NCBI GenBank assembly: GCA_920105625.2 | Contig: OV050030.1 | Span: 236,375,889-236,439,888 of the forward strand | Direction of reading: 5' to 3' | Length of the DNA: 64,000 bases | Source of the DNA: Clusia tigrina | Lineage: Eukaryota; Arthropoda; Insecta; Diptera; Clusiidae | Shown here: positions 49,511-62,278 of the stretch, one piece after another | How positions within the stretch are numbered: the first letter of the stretch is position 1 | Layout of the letters: every line of letters starts with the position of its first letter | Notes under the pieces: generated by a model | Databases searched by the model: none | Told to the model about the DNA's origin: nothing | Seen by the model: the letters and a program-made list of their open reading frames with translations, nothing else | Translations under genes and position numbers: made by a program

Positions 49511-51570
49511 TATGTTGCAAACTTTGATAGGTGTAAGACGTACCTTATAGAAGTTAGGGCCATTTGAAGTTTTATCAGTGTTTGATTTGGGACTCAAGGG
49601 TAGCATAGCTTTGAGCGATAGCTTAAATTGAGAAGAGGCTCGAGTACTTTATTTTTACAAAATTTCAATGTTTTATGACGCTCCAGTAAAAAGTTACAAC
49701 ATTTGTATGTTGCAAACTTTGATAGGTGTAAGACGTACCTTATAGAAGTTAGGGCCATTTGAAGTTTTATCAGTGTTTGATTTGGGACTCAAGGGTAGCA
49801 TAGCTTTGAGCGATAGATTAAACTGACAAGAGGCTCGAGTACTTTATTGTTACAAAATTTCTAGGTTTTATGACGCTCCAGTAAAAAGTTACAAGCATTT
49901 GTATGTTGCAAACTTTGATAGGTGTAGGATGTACCGTATAGAAGTTAGGGCCATTTGAAGTTTTATCAGGGTTTGATTTGGGACTTAAGGGTAGCATAGC
50001 TTTGAGCGACAGCTAAAATTGACAAGAGGCTCGATTACTTTATTGTTACAAAATTTCAAGGTTTTATGACGCTTCAGTAAAAAGTTACAACATTTGTATG
50101 TTGCAAACTTTGATAGGTGTAAGACGTACCTTATAGAAGTTAGGGCCATTTGAAGTTTTATCAGTGTTTGATTTGGGACTCAAGGGTAGCATAGCTTTGA
50201 GCGATAGCTTAAATTGAGAAGAGGCTCGAGTACTTTATTTTTACAAAATTTCAAGGTTTTATGACGCTCCAGTAAAAAGTTACAACATTTGTATGTTGCA
50301 AACTTTAATAGGTGTGAGACGTACCTTATAGAAATTAGGGCCATTTGAAGTTTTATCAGTGTTTGATTTGGGACTCAAGGGTAGCAAAGCTTTGAGCGAT
50401 AGCTTAATTTGACAAGAGGCTCGAGTACTTTATTGTTACAAAATTTTAAGGTTTTATGACGCTCCAGTAAAAATTTACAAGCATTTGTATGTTGCAAACT
50501 TTGATAGGTGTAGGATGCACTGTATAGAAATTAGGGCCTTTTGAAGTTTTATCAGTGTTTGATTTGGGACTCAAGGGTAGCATAGCTTTGAGCGATAGCT
50601 TAAATTGACAAGAGGCTCGAATAATTTATTGTTACAAAATTTCAAGGTTTTATGACGCTCCAGTAAAAAGTTACAAGCATTTGAATGTTGCAAACTTTGA
50701 TAGGTGTAGGACGTACCGTATAAAAGTTAGGGCAATTTGAAGTTTTATCAGTGCTTGATTTGGGACTCAAGGGTAGCATAGCTTTGAGCGATAGCTTAAA
50801 TTGACAAGAGGCTCGAGTACTTTATTGTTACAAAATTTCAAGGTTTTATGACGCTCCAGTAAAAAGCTACAAGCACTTGTGTGTTGCAAACTTTGATGGG
50901 TGTAGGGCGTACCGTATAGAAGTTAGGGCCATTTGTAGTTTTATCAGTGTTTGATTTTGGACTCAAGGGTAGCATAGCTTTGAGCGATAGCTTAAATTGA
51001 CAAGAAGCTCGAGTACTTTATTGTTACAAAATTTCAAGGTTTTATGATGCTACAGTAAAAAATTACAAACATTTGTATGTTGCAAGCATTTGTATGTTGC
51101 AAACTTTGATAGGTGTAGGACGTACCGTATAGAAGTTAGGGCCATTTGAAGTTTTATCAGTGTTTGACTAGGGACTCAAGGGTAGCATAGCTTTGAGCGA
51201 TAGCTTAAATTGACAAGAGGCTCGAGTTCTTTATTGATAAAAAATTTCAAGGTTTTATGACGCTTTATTAAAAAGTTACAAGCATATGTATGTTGCAAAC
51301 TTTGATAGGTATAGGACGTACCGTATAGAAGTTAGGGCCATTTTAAGTTTTATCAGCGGTTGATTTGGGACTCAAGGGTAGCATAGCTTGGAGCGATAGC
51401 TTAAATTGACAAGATGCTCGAGTACTTTATTTTTACAAAATTTCAAGGTTTTATGACGCTCCAGTAAAAAGTTACAAGCATTTGTATGTTGCAAACTTTG
51501 ATAGGTGTAGGACGTCCCATAGAGAAGTTAGGGCCATTTGAAGTTTTATCAGTGTTTGATTTGGGACTCA
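49511..51570 (+). repeat. 2,170-bp block, copy 2
   Basis: The tandem partner of 47341-49510; it begins at tatgttgcaaactttg in mid-monomer and ends near 51570, where the shared ttgggactca runs into aaggtagcatagcttt instead of agggtggcacagctt. Copy-specific changes include gggccttttgaag near 50536, aaaaaattacaaac near 51060 and ggacgtcccatag near 51511. Confidence 0.84.
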
Positions 51571-52322
51571 AAGGTAGCATAGCTTTGAGCGATAACTTAA
51601 ATTGACAAGAGGCTCGAGTACTTTATTGTTACAAAATTTCAAGGTTTTATGACGCTCCATTAAAAAGTTACAAGCATTTGTATGTTACAAACTTTGATGG
51701 GTATAGGACGTACCGTATAGAATTTAGGGCCATTTGAAGTTTTATCAGCGGTTGATTTGGGACTCAAGGGTAGCATAGCTTGGAGCGATAGCTTAAATTG
51801 ACAAGATGCTCGAGTACTTTATTGTTACAAAATTTCAAGGTTTTATGACGCTCCAGTAAAAAGTTACAAGCATTTGTATGTTGCAAACTTTGATAGGTGT
51901 AGGACGTACCGTATAGAAGTTAGGGCCATTGGAAGTTTTATCAGTGTTTGATTTGGAACTTACGGGTAGCATGGCTTTGAGCGACAGCTTAAATTGACAA
52001 GAGGCTCGAGTACTTTATTGTTACAAAATTTCAAGGTTTTATGCCGCTCCAGGAAAAACTTACAAGCATTTGTATCTTGCAAATTTTGATAGGTGTAGGA
52101 CGTACCGTATAGAAGTTATGGCCAATTGAAGTTTTATCAGTGTTTGATTTGGGACTCAAGGGTAGCAAAGCTTTGAGCGATAACTTAAATTGACAAGAGG
52201 CTCGAGTACTTTAGTGTTACAAAATTTCAAGGTTTTATGACGCTCCAGTAAATAGTTACAACATTTGTATGTTGCAAACTTTGATAGGTGTAAGACGTAC
52301 CTTATAGAAGTTCGGGCCATTT
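51571..52322 (+). repeat. Segment of left-edge-like monomers
   Basis: About four monomers resembling those at 2041-3200: gatgggtataggac with cagcggttgat, gatgctcgag, ccattggaag with gatttggaactta and catggctttg, atgccgctccagg with tgtatcttgc, and ctttagtgttac. They lie almost 50 kb from their closest relatives in the window. Confidence 0.82.
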
Positions 52323-53882
52323 GAAGTTTTATCAGTGTTTGACTAGGGACTCAAGGGTAGCATAGCTTTGAGCGATAGCTTAAATTGACAAGAGGCTCGA
52401 GTACTTTATTGTTACAAAATTTCAAGGTTTTATGATGCTCTATTAAAAAGTTACAAGCATATGTATGTTGCAAACTTTGATAGGTATAGGACGTTCCGTA
52501 TAGAAGTTAGGGCCATTTGAAGTTTTATCAGTGTTTGATTTGGGACTCAAGGGTGGCACAGCTTGGAGCGATAGCTTAAATTGACAAGAGGCTGGAGTTC
52601 TTTATTGTTACAAAATTGAACGGTTTTATGACGCTCCAGTAAAAGTTACAAGCATTTGTATGTTGCAAACTTTGATAGGTGTAGGACGTACCGTGTAGAA
52701 GTTAGGGCCATTTGAAGTTTTATCAGGGTTTGATTTGGGACTTAAGGGTAGCATAGCTTTGAGCGACAGCTTAAATTGACAAGAGGCTCGAGTACTTTAC
52801 AAAATTTCAAGGTTTTATGACGCTCCAGTAAAAGGTTACAACATTTGTATGTTGCAAACTTTGATAGGTGTAAGACGTACCTTATAGAAGTTAGGGCCAT
52901 TTGAAGTTTTATCAGTGTTTGATTTGGGACTCAAGGGTAGCATAGCTTTGAGCGATAGCTTAAATTGAGAAGAGGCTCGAGTACTTTATTTTTACAAAAT
53001 TTCAAGGTTTTATGACGCTCCAGTAAAAAGTTACAACATTTGTATGTTGCAAACTTTGATAGGTGTAAGACGTACCTTATAGAAGTTAGGACCATTTGAA
53101 GTTTTATCAGTGTTTGATTTGGGACTCAAGGGTAGCATAGCTTTGAGCGATAGATTAAATTGACAAGATTCTCGAGTACTTTATTGTTACAAAATTTCTA
53201 GGTTTTATGACGCTCCAGTAAAAAGTTACAAGCATTTGTATGTTGTAAACTTTGATAGGTGTAGGATGTACCGTATAGAAGTTAGGGCCATTTGAAGTTT
53301 TAACAGTGTTTGATTTGGGACTCAAGGGTAGCAAAGCTTTGAGCGATAGCTTAATTTGACAAGAGGCTCGAGTACTTTATTGTTACAAAATTTTAAGGTT
53401 TTATGACGCTCCAGTAAAAAGTAACAAGCATTTGTATGTTGCAAACTTTGATAGGTGTAGGATGCACTGTATAGAAGTTAGGGCCATTTGAAGTTTTATC
53501 AGTGTTTGATTTGGGACTCAAGGGTAGCATAGCTTTGAGCGATAGCTTAAATTGACAAGAGGCTCGAATAATTTATTGTTACAAAATTTCAAGGTTTTAT
53601 GAGGCTCCAGTAAAAAGTTACAAGCATTTGTATGTTGCAAACTTTGATAGGTGTAGGACGTAGCGTATATAAGTTAGGGCCATTTGAAGTTTTATCAGTG
53701 CTTGATTTGGGACTCAAGGGCATCATAGCTTTGAGCGATAGCTTAAATTGACAAGAGGCTCGAGTACTTTATTGTTACAAAATTTCAAGGTTTTATGACG
53801 CTCCAGTAAAAAGCTACAAGCATTTGAATGTTGCAAACTTTGATAGGTGTAGGACGTACCGAATAGAAGTTAGGGCCATTGG
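52323..53882 (+). repeat. 1,560-bp 8-monomer block, copy 1
   Basis: Marks recur 1,559-1,560 bp downstream: atgatgctctatt at 52432/53991, accgtgtagaag near 52689/54249, gtactttacaaaat (6 bp lost) near 52792/54352, tgttgtaaac near 53243/54803 and gaggctccagt near 53600/55161. It has the same length as the 8-mer at 33-35 kb but a different monomer set. One base is missing near 52638 (cagtaaaagtt). Confidence 0.88.
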
Positions 53883-55442
53883 AAGTTTTATCAGTGTTTG
53901 ACTAGGGACTCAAGGGTAGCATAGCTTTGAGCGATAGCTTAAATTGACAAGAGGCTCGAGTACTTTATTGTTACAAAATTTCAAGGTTTTATGATGCTCT
54001 ATTAAAAAGTTACAAGCATATGTATGTTGCAAACTTTGATAGGTATAGGACGTTCCGTATAGAAGTTAGGGCCATTTGAAGTTTTATCAGTGTTTGATTT
54101 GGGACTCAAGGGTGGCACAGCTTGGAGCGATAGCTTAAATTGACAAGAGGCTCGAGTTCTTTATTGTTACAAAATTGAACGGTTTTATGACGCTCCAGTA
54201 AAAAGTTACAAGCATTTGTATGTTGCAAACTTTGATAGGTGTAGGACGTACCGTGTAGAAGTTAGGGCCATTTGAAGTTTTATCAGGGTTTGATTTGGGA
54301 CTTAAGGGTAGCATAGCTTTGAGCGACAGCTTAAATTGACAAGAGGCTCGAGTACTTTACAAAATTTCAAGGTTTTATGACGCTCCAGTAAAAGGTTACA
54401 ACATTTGTATGTTGCAAACTTTGATAGGTGTAAGACGTACCTTATAGAAGTTAGGGCCATTTGAAGTTTTATCAGTGTTTGATTTGGGACTCAAGGGTAG
54501 CATAGCTTTGAGCGATAGCTTAAATTGAGAAGAGGCTCGAGTACTTTATTTTTACAAAATTTCAAGGTTTTATGACGCTCCAGTAAAAAGTTACAACATT
54601 TGTATGTTGCAAACTTTGATAGGTGTAAGACGTACCTTATAGAAGTTAGGACCATTTGAAGTTTTATCAGTGTTTGATTTGGGACTCAAGGGTAGCATAG
54701 CTTTGAGCGATAGATTAAATTGACAAGAGGCTCGAGTACTTTATTGTTACAAAATTTCTAGGTTTTATGACGCTCCAGTAAAAAGTTACAAGCATTTGTA
54801 TGTTGTAAACTTTGATAGGTGTAGGATGTACCGTATAGAAGTTAGGGCCATTTGAAGTTTTAACAGTGTTTGATTTGGGACTCAAGGGTAGCAAAGCTTT
54901 GAGCGATAGCTTAATTTGACAAGAGGCTCGAGTACTTTATTGTTACAAAATTTTAAGGTTTTATGACGCTCCAGTAAAAAGTAACAAGCATTTGTATGTT
55001 GCAAACTTTGATAGGTGTAGGATGCACTGTATAGAAGTTAGGGCCATTTGAAGTTTTATCAGTGTTTGATTTGGGACTCAAGGGTAGCATAGCTTTGAGC
55101 GATAGCTTAAATTGACAAGAGGCTCGAATAATTTATTGTTACAAAATTTCAAGGTTTTATGAGGCTCCAGTAAAAAGTTACAAGCATTTGTATGTTGCAA
55201 ACTTTGATAGGTGTAGGACGTAGCGTATATAAGTTAGGGCCATTTGAAGTTTTATCAGTGCTTGATTTGGGACTCAAGGGCATCATAGCTTTGAGCGATA
55301 GCTTAAATTGACAAGAGGCTCGAGTACTTTATTGTTACAAAATTTCAAGGTTTTATGACGCTCCAGTAAAAAGCTACAAGCATTTGAATGTTGCAAACTT
55401 TGATAGGTGTAGGACGTACCGTATAAAAGTTAGGGCCATTTG
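53883..55442 (+). repeat. 1,560-bp 8-monomer block, copy 2
   Basis: The direct partner of 52323-53882. The junction is inside a monomer: ggacgtaccgaatagaag before it is F/G-like, and gtttgactaggga after it is like the start of copy 1. Few differences separate the copies (for example aagattctcgag near 53165 against aagaggctcgag near 54725), so the duplication looks recent. Confidence 0.88.
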
Positions 55443-56370
55443 AAGTTTATCAGTGTTTGATTTGGGATACAAGGGTAGCATAGCTTTCAGCGATAACTTA
55501 AATTGACAAGAGGCTCGAGTACTTTATTGTTACAAAATTTCAAGGTTTTATGACGCTCCAGTAAAAAGCTACAGGCATTTGAATGTTGCAAACTTTGATA
55601 GGTGTAGGACATACCGTATAAAAGTTAGGGCCAGTGGAAGTTTTATCAGTGTTTGATTTGGGACACAAGGGTAGCATAGCTTTCAGCGATAACTTAAATT
55701 GACAAGAGGCTCGAGTACTTTATTGTTACAAAATTTCAAGGTTTTATGACGCTCCAGTAAAAAGCTACAAGCACTTGTGTGTTGCAAACTTTGATGGGTG
55801 TAGGGCGTACCGTATAGAAGTTAGGGCCATTTGTAGTTTTATCAGTGTTTGATTTTGGACTCAAGGGTAGCATAGCTTTGAGCGATAGCTTAAATTGACA
55901 AGAAGCTCGAGTACTTTATTGTTACAAAATTTCAAGGTTTTATGACGCTCCAGTAAAAAGTTACAAGCATTTGTAGGTTGCAAACTTTGATAGGTGTAGG
56001 ACGTACCGTATAGAAGTTAGGGCCATTTGATGTTTTATCAGTGTTTGATTTGCGACTCAAGGGTAGCATAGCTTTGAGCCATAACTTAAATTGACAAGAG
56101 GCTCGAGTACTTTATTGTTACAAAATTTCAAGGTTTTATGATGCTACAGTAAAAAGTTACACACATTTGTATGTTGCAAGCATTTGTATGTTGCAAACTT
56201 TGATAGGTGTAGGACGTAACATATAGAAGTTAGGGCCATTTGAAGTTTTATCAGTTTTTGATTTGAGACTCAACGGTAGCATAGCTTTGAGCGATAGCTT
56301 AAGTTCACAAGAGACTCGAGTACTTTATTGTTACAAAATTTCAAGGTTTTATGACGCTCCAGTAAAAAGT
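54635..56370 (+). repeat. About 1,974-bp offset block, copy 1
   Basis: C, D, E, F, G, G-like (gctacaggca, ggccagtgg), N (cacttgtgtg), O (atttgatgtttta, gagccataact), P, and a monomer with gtttttgatttgaga. Marks recur near +1,974: gctacaggca at 55568/57542 and the P duplication at 56164/58138. It overlaps the end of the preceding 1,560-bp copy. Confidence 0.8.
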
Positions 56371-56610
56371 TACAAGCATTTATATGTTGCAAACTTTGAT
56401 AGGTGTAGGACGTACCGTATAGAAGTTAGGGCCATTTGAAGTTTTATTAGTGTCTGATTTGGGACTCAAGGGTAGCATAGCTTTTAGCGATAACTTAAAT
56501 TGACAAGAGACTCGAGTATTTTATTGTTACAAAATTTCAAGGTTTTATGACGCCCAAGTAAAAAGTTACAAGCATTTATATGTTGCAAACTTTGATAGGT
56601 GTAGGACGTA

Positions 56611-58345
56611 CCTTATAGAAGTTAGGACCATTTGAAGTTTTATCAGTGTTTGATTTGGGACTCAAGGGTAGCATAGATTTGAGCGATAGATTAAATTGAC
56701 AAGAGGCTCGAGTACTTTATTGTTACAAAATTTCTAGGTTTTATGACGCTCCAGTAAAAGTTACAAGCATTTGTATGTTGTAAACTTTGATAGGTGTAGG
56801 ATGTACCGTATAGAAGTTAGGGCCATTTGAAGTTTTATCAGTGTTTGATTTGGGACTCAAGGGTAGCAAAGCTTTGAGCGATAGCTTAATTTGACAAGAG
56901 GCTCGAGTACTTTATTGTTACAAAATTTTAAGGTTTTATGACGCTCCAGTAAAAAGTAACAAGCATTTGTATGTTGCAAACTTTGATAGGTGTAGGATGC
57001 ACTGTATAGAAGTTAGGGCCATTTGAAGTTTTATCAGTGTTTGATTTGGGACTCAAGGGTAGCATAGCTTTGAGCGATAGCTTAAATTGACAAGAGGCTC
57101 GAATAATTTATTGTTACAAAATTTCAAGGTTTTATGACGCTCCAGTAAAAAGTTACAAGCATTTGTATGTTGCAAACTTTGATAGGTGTAGGACGTAGCG
57201 TATATAAGTTAGGGCCATTTGAAGTTTTATCAGTGCTTGATTTGGGACTCAAGGGTATCATAGCTTTGAGCGATAGCTTAAATTGACAAGAGGCTCGAGT
57301 ACTTTATTGTTACAAAATTTCAAGGTTTTATGGCGCTCCAGTAAAAAGCTACAAGCATTTGAATGTTGCAAACTTTGATAGGTGTAGGACGTACCGTATA
57401 AAAGTTAGGGCCATTTGAAGTTTATCAGTGTTTGATTTGGATACAAGGGTAGCATAGCTTTCAGCGATAACTTAAATTGACAAGAGGCTCGAGTACTTTA
57501 TTGTTGCAAAATTTCAAGGTTTTATGACGCTCCAGTAAAAAGCTACAGGCATTTAAATGTTGCAAACTTTGATAGGTGTAGGACGTACCGTATAAAAGTT
57601 AGGGCCAGCGGAAGTTTTATCAGTGTTTGATTTGGGACACAAGGGTAGCATAGATTTCAGCGATAACTTAAATTGACAAGAGGCTCGAGTACTTTATTGT
57701 TACAAAATTTCAAGGTTTTATGACGCTCCAGTAAAAAGCTACAAGCACTTGTGTGTTGCAAACTTTGATGGGTGTAGGGCGTACCGTATAGAAGTTAGGG
57801 CCATTTGTAGTTTTATCAGTGTTTGATTTTGGACTCAAGGGTAGCATAGCTTTGAGCGATAGCTTAAATTGACAAGAAGCTCGAGTACTTTATTGTTACA
57901 AAATTTCAAGGTTTTATGACGCTCCAGTAAAAAGTTACAAGCATTTGTAGGTTGCAAACTTTGATAGGTGTAGGACGTACCGTATAGAAGTTAGGGCCAT
58001 TTGATGTTTTATCAGTGTTTGATTTGCGACTCAAGGGTAGCATAGCTTTGAGCCATAACTTAAATTGACAAGAGGCTCGAGTACTTTATTGTTACAAAAT
58101 TTCAAGGTTTTATGATGCTACAGTAAAAAGTTACAAACATTTGTATGTTGCAAGCATTTGTATGTTGCAAACTTTGATAGGTGTAGGACGTACCATATAG
58201 AAGTTAGGGCCATTTGAAGTTTTATCAGTTTTTGATTTGAGACTCAACGGTAGCATAGCTTTGAGCGATAGCTTAAGTTCACAAGAGACTCGAGTACTTT
58301 ATTGTTACAAAATTTCAAGGTTTTATGACGCTCCAGTAAAAAGTT
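56611..58345 (+). repeat. About 1,974-bp offset block, copy 2
   Basis: The partner of 54635-56370, separated from it by about one monomer with tattagtgtctgat and actcgagtatttt. Copy-specific changes are catagatttg near 56673, cagtaaaagttac near 56755, tttggatacaag near 57437 and gctacaggcatttaaatg at 57542. Small indels shift the offset between 1,973 and 1,976. Confidence 0.8.
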
Positions 58346-61084
58346 ACAAGCATTTGTATGTTGCAAACTTTGATAGGTGTAGGACGTACCGTATAGAAGT
58401 TAGGGCCATTTGAAGTTTTATCAGTGTTTGATTTGGGACTCAAGGGTAGCAAAGCTTTGAGCGATAGCTTAATTTGACAAGAGGCTCGAGTACTTTATTG
58501 TTACAAAATTTTAAGGTTTTATGACGCTCCAGTAAAAAGTTACAAGCATTTGTATGTTGCAAACTTTGATAGGTGTAGGATGCACCGTATAGAAGTTAGG
58601 GCCATTTGAAGTTTTATCAGTGTTTGATTTGGGACTCAAGGGTAGCATAGCTTTGAGCGATAGCTTAAATTGACAAGAAGCTCGAATAATTTATTGTTAC
58701 AAAATTTCAAGGTTTTATGACGCTCCAGGAAAAAGTTACAAGCATTTGTATGTTGCAAACTTTGATAGGTGTAGGACGTAGCGTATATAAGTTAGGGCCA
58801 TTTGAAGTTTTATCAGTGCTTGATTTGGGACTCAAGGGTAGCATAGCTTTGAGCGATAGCTTCAATTGACAAGAGGCTCGAGTACTTTATTGTAACAAAA
58901 TTTCAAGGTTTTATGACGCTCCAGTAAAAATTACAAGCATTTGTATGTCGCAAACTTTGATAGGTGTAGGACGTACCGTATAAAAGTTAGGGCCATTTGA
59001 AGTTTTATCAGTGTTTGATTAGGGACTCAAGGGTAGCATAGCTTTGAGCGATAACTTAAATTGATAAGAGGCTCGAGCACTTTATTGTTACAAAATTTCA
59101 AGGTTTTATGACGCTCTAGTAAAAAGTTATAAGCATTAGTATGTTGCAAACTTTGATAGGTGTAGGACGTACCGAATAGAAGTTAGGGCCATTTGAAGTT
59201 TTATCAGTGTTTGATTTGGGACTCAAGGGTAGCATAGCTTTGAGCGATAGCTTAAATTGACAAGAGGCTCGAATACTTTATTGTTACAAAATATCAAGGT
59301 TTTATGACGCTCCAGTAAAAAGTTACAAGCATTTGTATGTTGCAAACTTTAATTGGTGTAGGACGTACCGTATAGAAGTTAGGGCCATTTGAAGTTTTAT
59401 CAGTTTTTGATTTAAGACTCAAGGGTAGCATAGCTTTGAGCGATAGCTTAAGTTGACAAGAGACTCGAGTACTTTATTGTTACAAAATTTCAAGGTTTTA
59501 TGACGCTCCAGTAAAAAGCTACAAGCAGTTGAATTTTGCAAACTTTGATAGGTGTAGGACGTACCGTATAAAAGTTAGGGCCATTTGAAGTTTTATCAGT
59601 GTTTGAATTGGGACTCAAGGGTAGCATAGCTTTCAGCGATAACTTAAATTGACAAGAGACTCGAGTATTTTATTGTTACAAAATTTCAAGGTTTTATGAC
59701 GCTCCAGTAAAAAGTTACAAGCATTTATATGTTGCAAACTTTGATAGGTGTAGGACGTACCGTATAGAAGTTAGGGCCATTTGAAGTTTTATTAGTGTCT
59801 GATTTGGGACTCAAGGGTAGCATAGCTTTGAGCGATATATTAAATTGACAAGAGGCTCGAGTACTTTATTGTTACAAAATTTCAAGGTTTTATGACGCTC
59901 CAGTAAAAAGTTACAAGCATTTGTATGTTGCAAACTTTGATAGGTGTAGGATGTACCGTATAGAAGTTAGGGCCATTTGAAGTTTTATCAGTGTTTGATT
60001 TGGGACTCAAGGGTAGCAAAGCTTTGAGCGATAGCTTAATTTGACAAGAGGCTCGAGTACTTTATTGTTACAAAATTTTAAGGTTTTATGACGCTCCAGT
60101 AAAAAGTTACAAGCATTTGTATGTTGCAAACTTTGATAGGTGTAGGATGCACCGTATAGAAGTTAGGGCCATTTGAAGTTTTATCAGTGTTTGATTTGGG
60201 ACTCAAGGGTAGCATAGCTTTGAGCGATAGCTTAAATTGACAAGAGGCTCGAATAATTTATTGTTACAAAATTTCAAGGTTTTATGACGCTCCAGTAAAA
60301 AGTTACAAGCATTTGTATGTTGCAAACTGTGATAGGTGTAGGACGTAGCGTATATAAGTTAGGGCCATTTGAAGATTTATCAGTGCTTGATTTGGGACTC
60401 AAGGGTAGCATAGCTTTGAGCGATAGCTTAAATTGACAAGAGGCTCGAGTACTTTATTGTTACAAAATTTCAAGGTTTTATGACGCTCCAGTTAAAAGCT
60501 ACAAGCATTTGAATGTTGCAAACTTTGATAGGTGTAGGACGTACCGTATAAAAGTTAGGGCCAATTGAAGTTTTATCAGTGTTTGATTTGGGACACAAGG
60601 GTAGCATAGCTTTCAGCGATAACTTAAATTGACAAGAGGCTCGAGTACTTTATTGTTACAAAATTTCAAGGTTTTATGACGCTCCAGTAAAAGCTACAAG
60701 CATTTGTGTGTTGCAAACTTTGATGGGTGTAGGGCGTACCGTATAGAAGTTAGGGCCATTTGTAGTTTTATCAGTGTTTGATTTTGGACTCAAGGGTAGC
60801 ATAGCTTTGAGCGATAGCTTAAAATGACAAGAAGCTCGAGTACTTTATTGTTACAAAATTTTAAGGTTTTATGACGCTCCAGTAAAAAGTTACAAGCATT
60901 TGTATGTTGCAAACTTTGATAGGTGTAGGATGAACCGTATAGAAGTTAGGGCCATTTGAAGTTTTATCAGTGTTTGATTTGGGACTCAAGGGTAGCATAG
61001 CTTTGAGCGATAGCTTAAATTGACAAGAGGCTCGAATAATTTATTGTTACAAAATTTCAAGGTTTTATGACGCTCCAGTAAAAA
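58346..61084 (+). repeat. Mixed D/E/F/G/N monomers without a clear HOR
   Basis: About 14 monomers. D-E-F series occur near 58400-58920 and 59890-60480, with the late E form ggatgcaccg. G-N follow near 60500-60880, then E (ggatgaaccg). Between them are scattered monomers with private changes (ggtataagcattag near 59130, gcagttgaattttgc near 59525, tattagtgtctgat near 59792). Types O and P are missing between N and E here, unlike in the 6-mer that follows. Confidence 0.78.
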
Positions 61085-61476
61085 GTTACAAGCATTTGTA
61101 TGTTGCAAACTTTGATAGGTGTAGGACGTAGCGTATATAAGTTAGGGCCATTTGAAGTTTTATCAGTGCTTGATTTGGGACTCAAGGGTAGCATAGCTTT
61201 GAGCGATAGCTTAAATTGACAAGAGGCTCGAGTACTTTATTGTTACAAAATTTCAAGGTTTTATGACGCTCCAGTAAAAAGCTACAAGCATTTGAATGTT
61301 GCAAACTTTGATAGGTGTAGGACGTACCGTATAAAAGTTAGGGCCATTTGAAGTTTTGTCAGTGTTTGATTTGGGACACAAGGGTATCATAGCTTTCAGC
61401 GATAACTTAAATTGACAAGAGGCTCGAGTACTTTATTGCTACAAAATTTCAAGGTTCTATGACGCTCCAGTAAAAA

Positions 61477-61673
61477 GCTACAAGCATTTGTGTGTTGCAA
61501 ACTTTTGATGGGTGTAGGGCGTACCGTATATAAGTTAGGGCCATTTGTAGTTTTATCAGTGTTTGATTTTGGACTCAAGGGTAGCATAGCTTTGAGCGAT
61601 AGCTTAAATTGACAAGAAGCTCGAGTACTTTATTGTTACAAAATTTCAAGGTTTTATGACGCTCCAGTAAAAA
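61477..61673 (+). repeat. Monomer type N
   Basis: Marked by gcatttgtgtg (gcacttgtgtg in older copies), gatgggtgtagggcg, ccatttgtag, gattttggactc and aagaagctcgag. This copy is 197 bp because of an extra t in aaacttttgatggg; other N copies are 196 bp. It is confined to the right quarter of the window (first near 48696). Confidence 0.9.
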
Positions 61674-61869
61674 GTTACAAGCATTTGTATGTTGCAAACT
61701 TTGATAGGTGTAGGACGTACCGTATAGAAGTTAGGGCCATTTGATGTTTTAGCAGTGTTTGATTTGGGACTCAAGGGTGGCATAGCTTTGAGCCATAACT
61801 TAAATTGACAAGAGGCTCGAGTACTTTATTGTTACAAAATGTCAAGGTTTTATGATGCTCCAGTAAAAA
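61674..61869 (+). repeat. Monomer type O
   Basis: 196 bp. Marked by catttgatgttttagcag, gggtggcatagc, gagccataactt (the usual gagcgata is changed), aatgtcaagg and atgatgctcc. It stands between N and P/D. The older form near 55960 has tttgcgactc and lacks the ttagcag and ggtggc changes. Confidence 0.9.
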
Positions 61870-62278
61870 GTTACAAACATTTGTATGTTGCAAGCATTTG
61901 TATGTTGCAAACTTTGATAGGTATAGGACGTACCGTATAGAAGTTAGGGCCATTTGAAGTTTTATCAGTGTTTGATTTGGGACTCAAGGGTAGCAAACCT
62001 TTGAGCGATAGCTTAATTTGACAAGAGGCTCGAGTACTTTATTGTTACAAAATTTTAAGGTTTTATGACGCTCCAGTAAAAAGTTACAAGCATTTGTATG
62101 TTGCAAACTTTGATAGGTGTAGGATGCACCGTATAGAAGTTAGGGCCATTTGAAGTTTTATCAGTGTTTGATTTGGGACTCAAGGGTAGCATAGCTTTGA
62201 GCGATAGCTTAAATTGACAAGAGGCTCGAATAATTTATTGTTACAAAATTTTAAGGTTTTATGACGCTCCAGTAAAAA

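Larger units (their letters stand above)
61085..62278 (+). repeat. 6-mer HOR, copy 1 (1,194 bp)
   Basis: The order is F (61085-61280), G (61281-61476), N (61477-61673), O (61674-61869), P/D (61870-62082, 213 bp) and E (62083-62278). The P/D unit combines the 17-bp internal duplication with the D marks gcttaatttgac and aattttaagg. Confidence 0.92.

Noticed and set aside
52323..53882. A copy of the 33-35 kb 8-mer, because the length is also 1,560 bp
   Set aside because: The composition is different (left-edge-like monomers, accgtgtagaag unit, B, C, D, E, F), and the E' 5-bp deletion is absent. The lengths agree by coincidence of indels.
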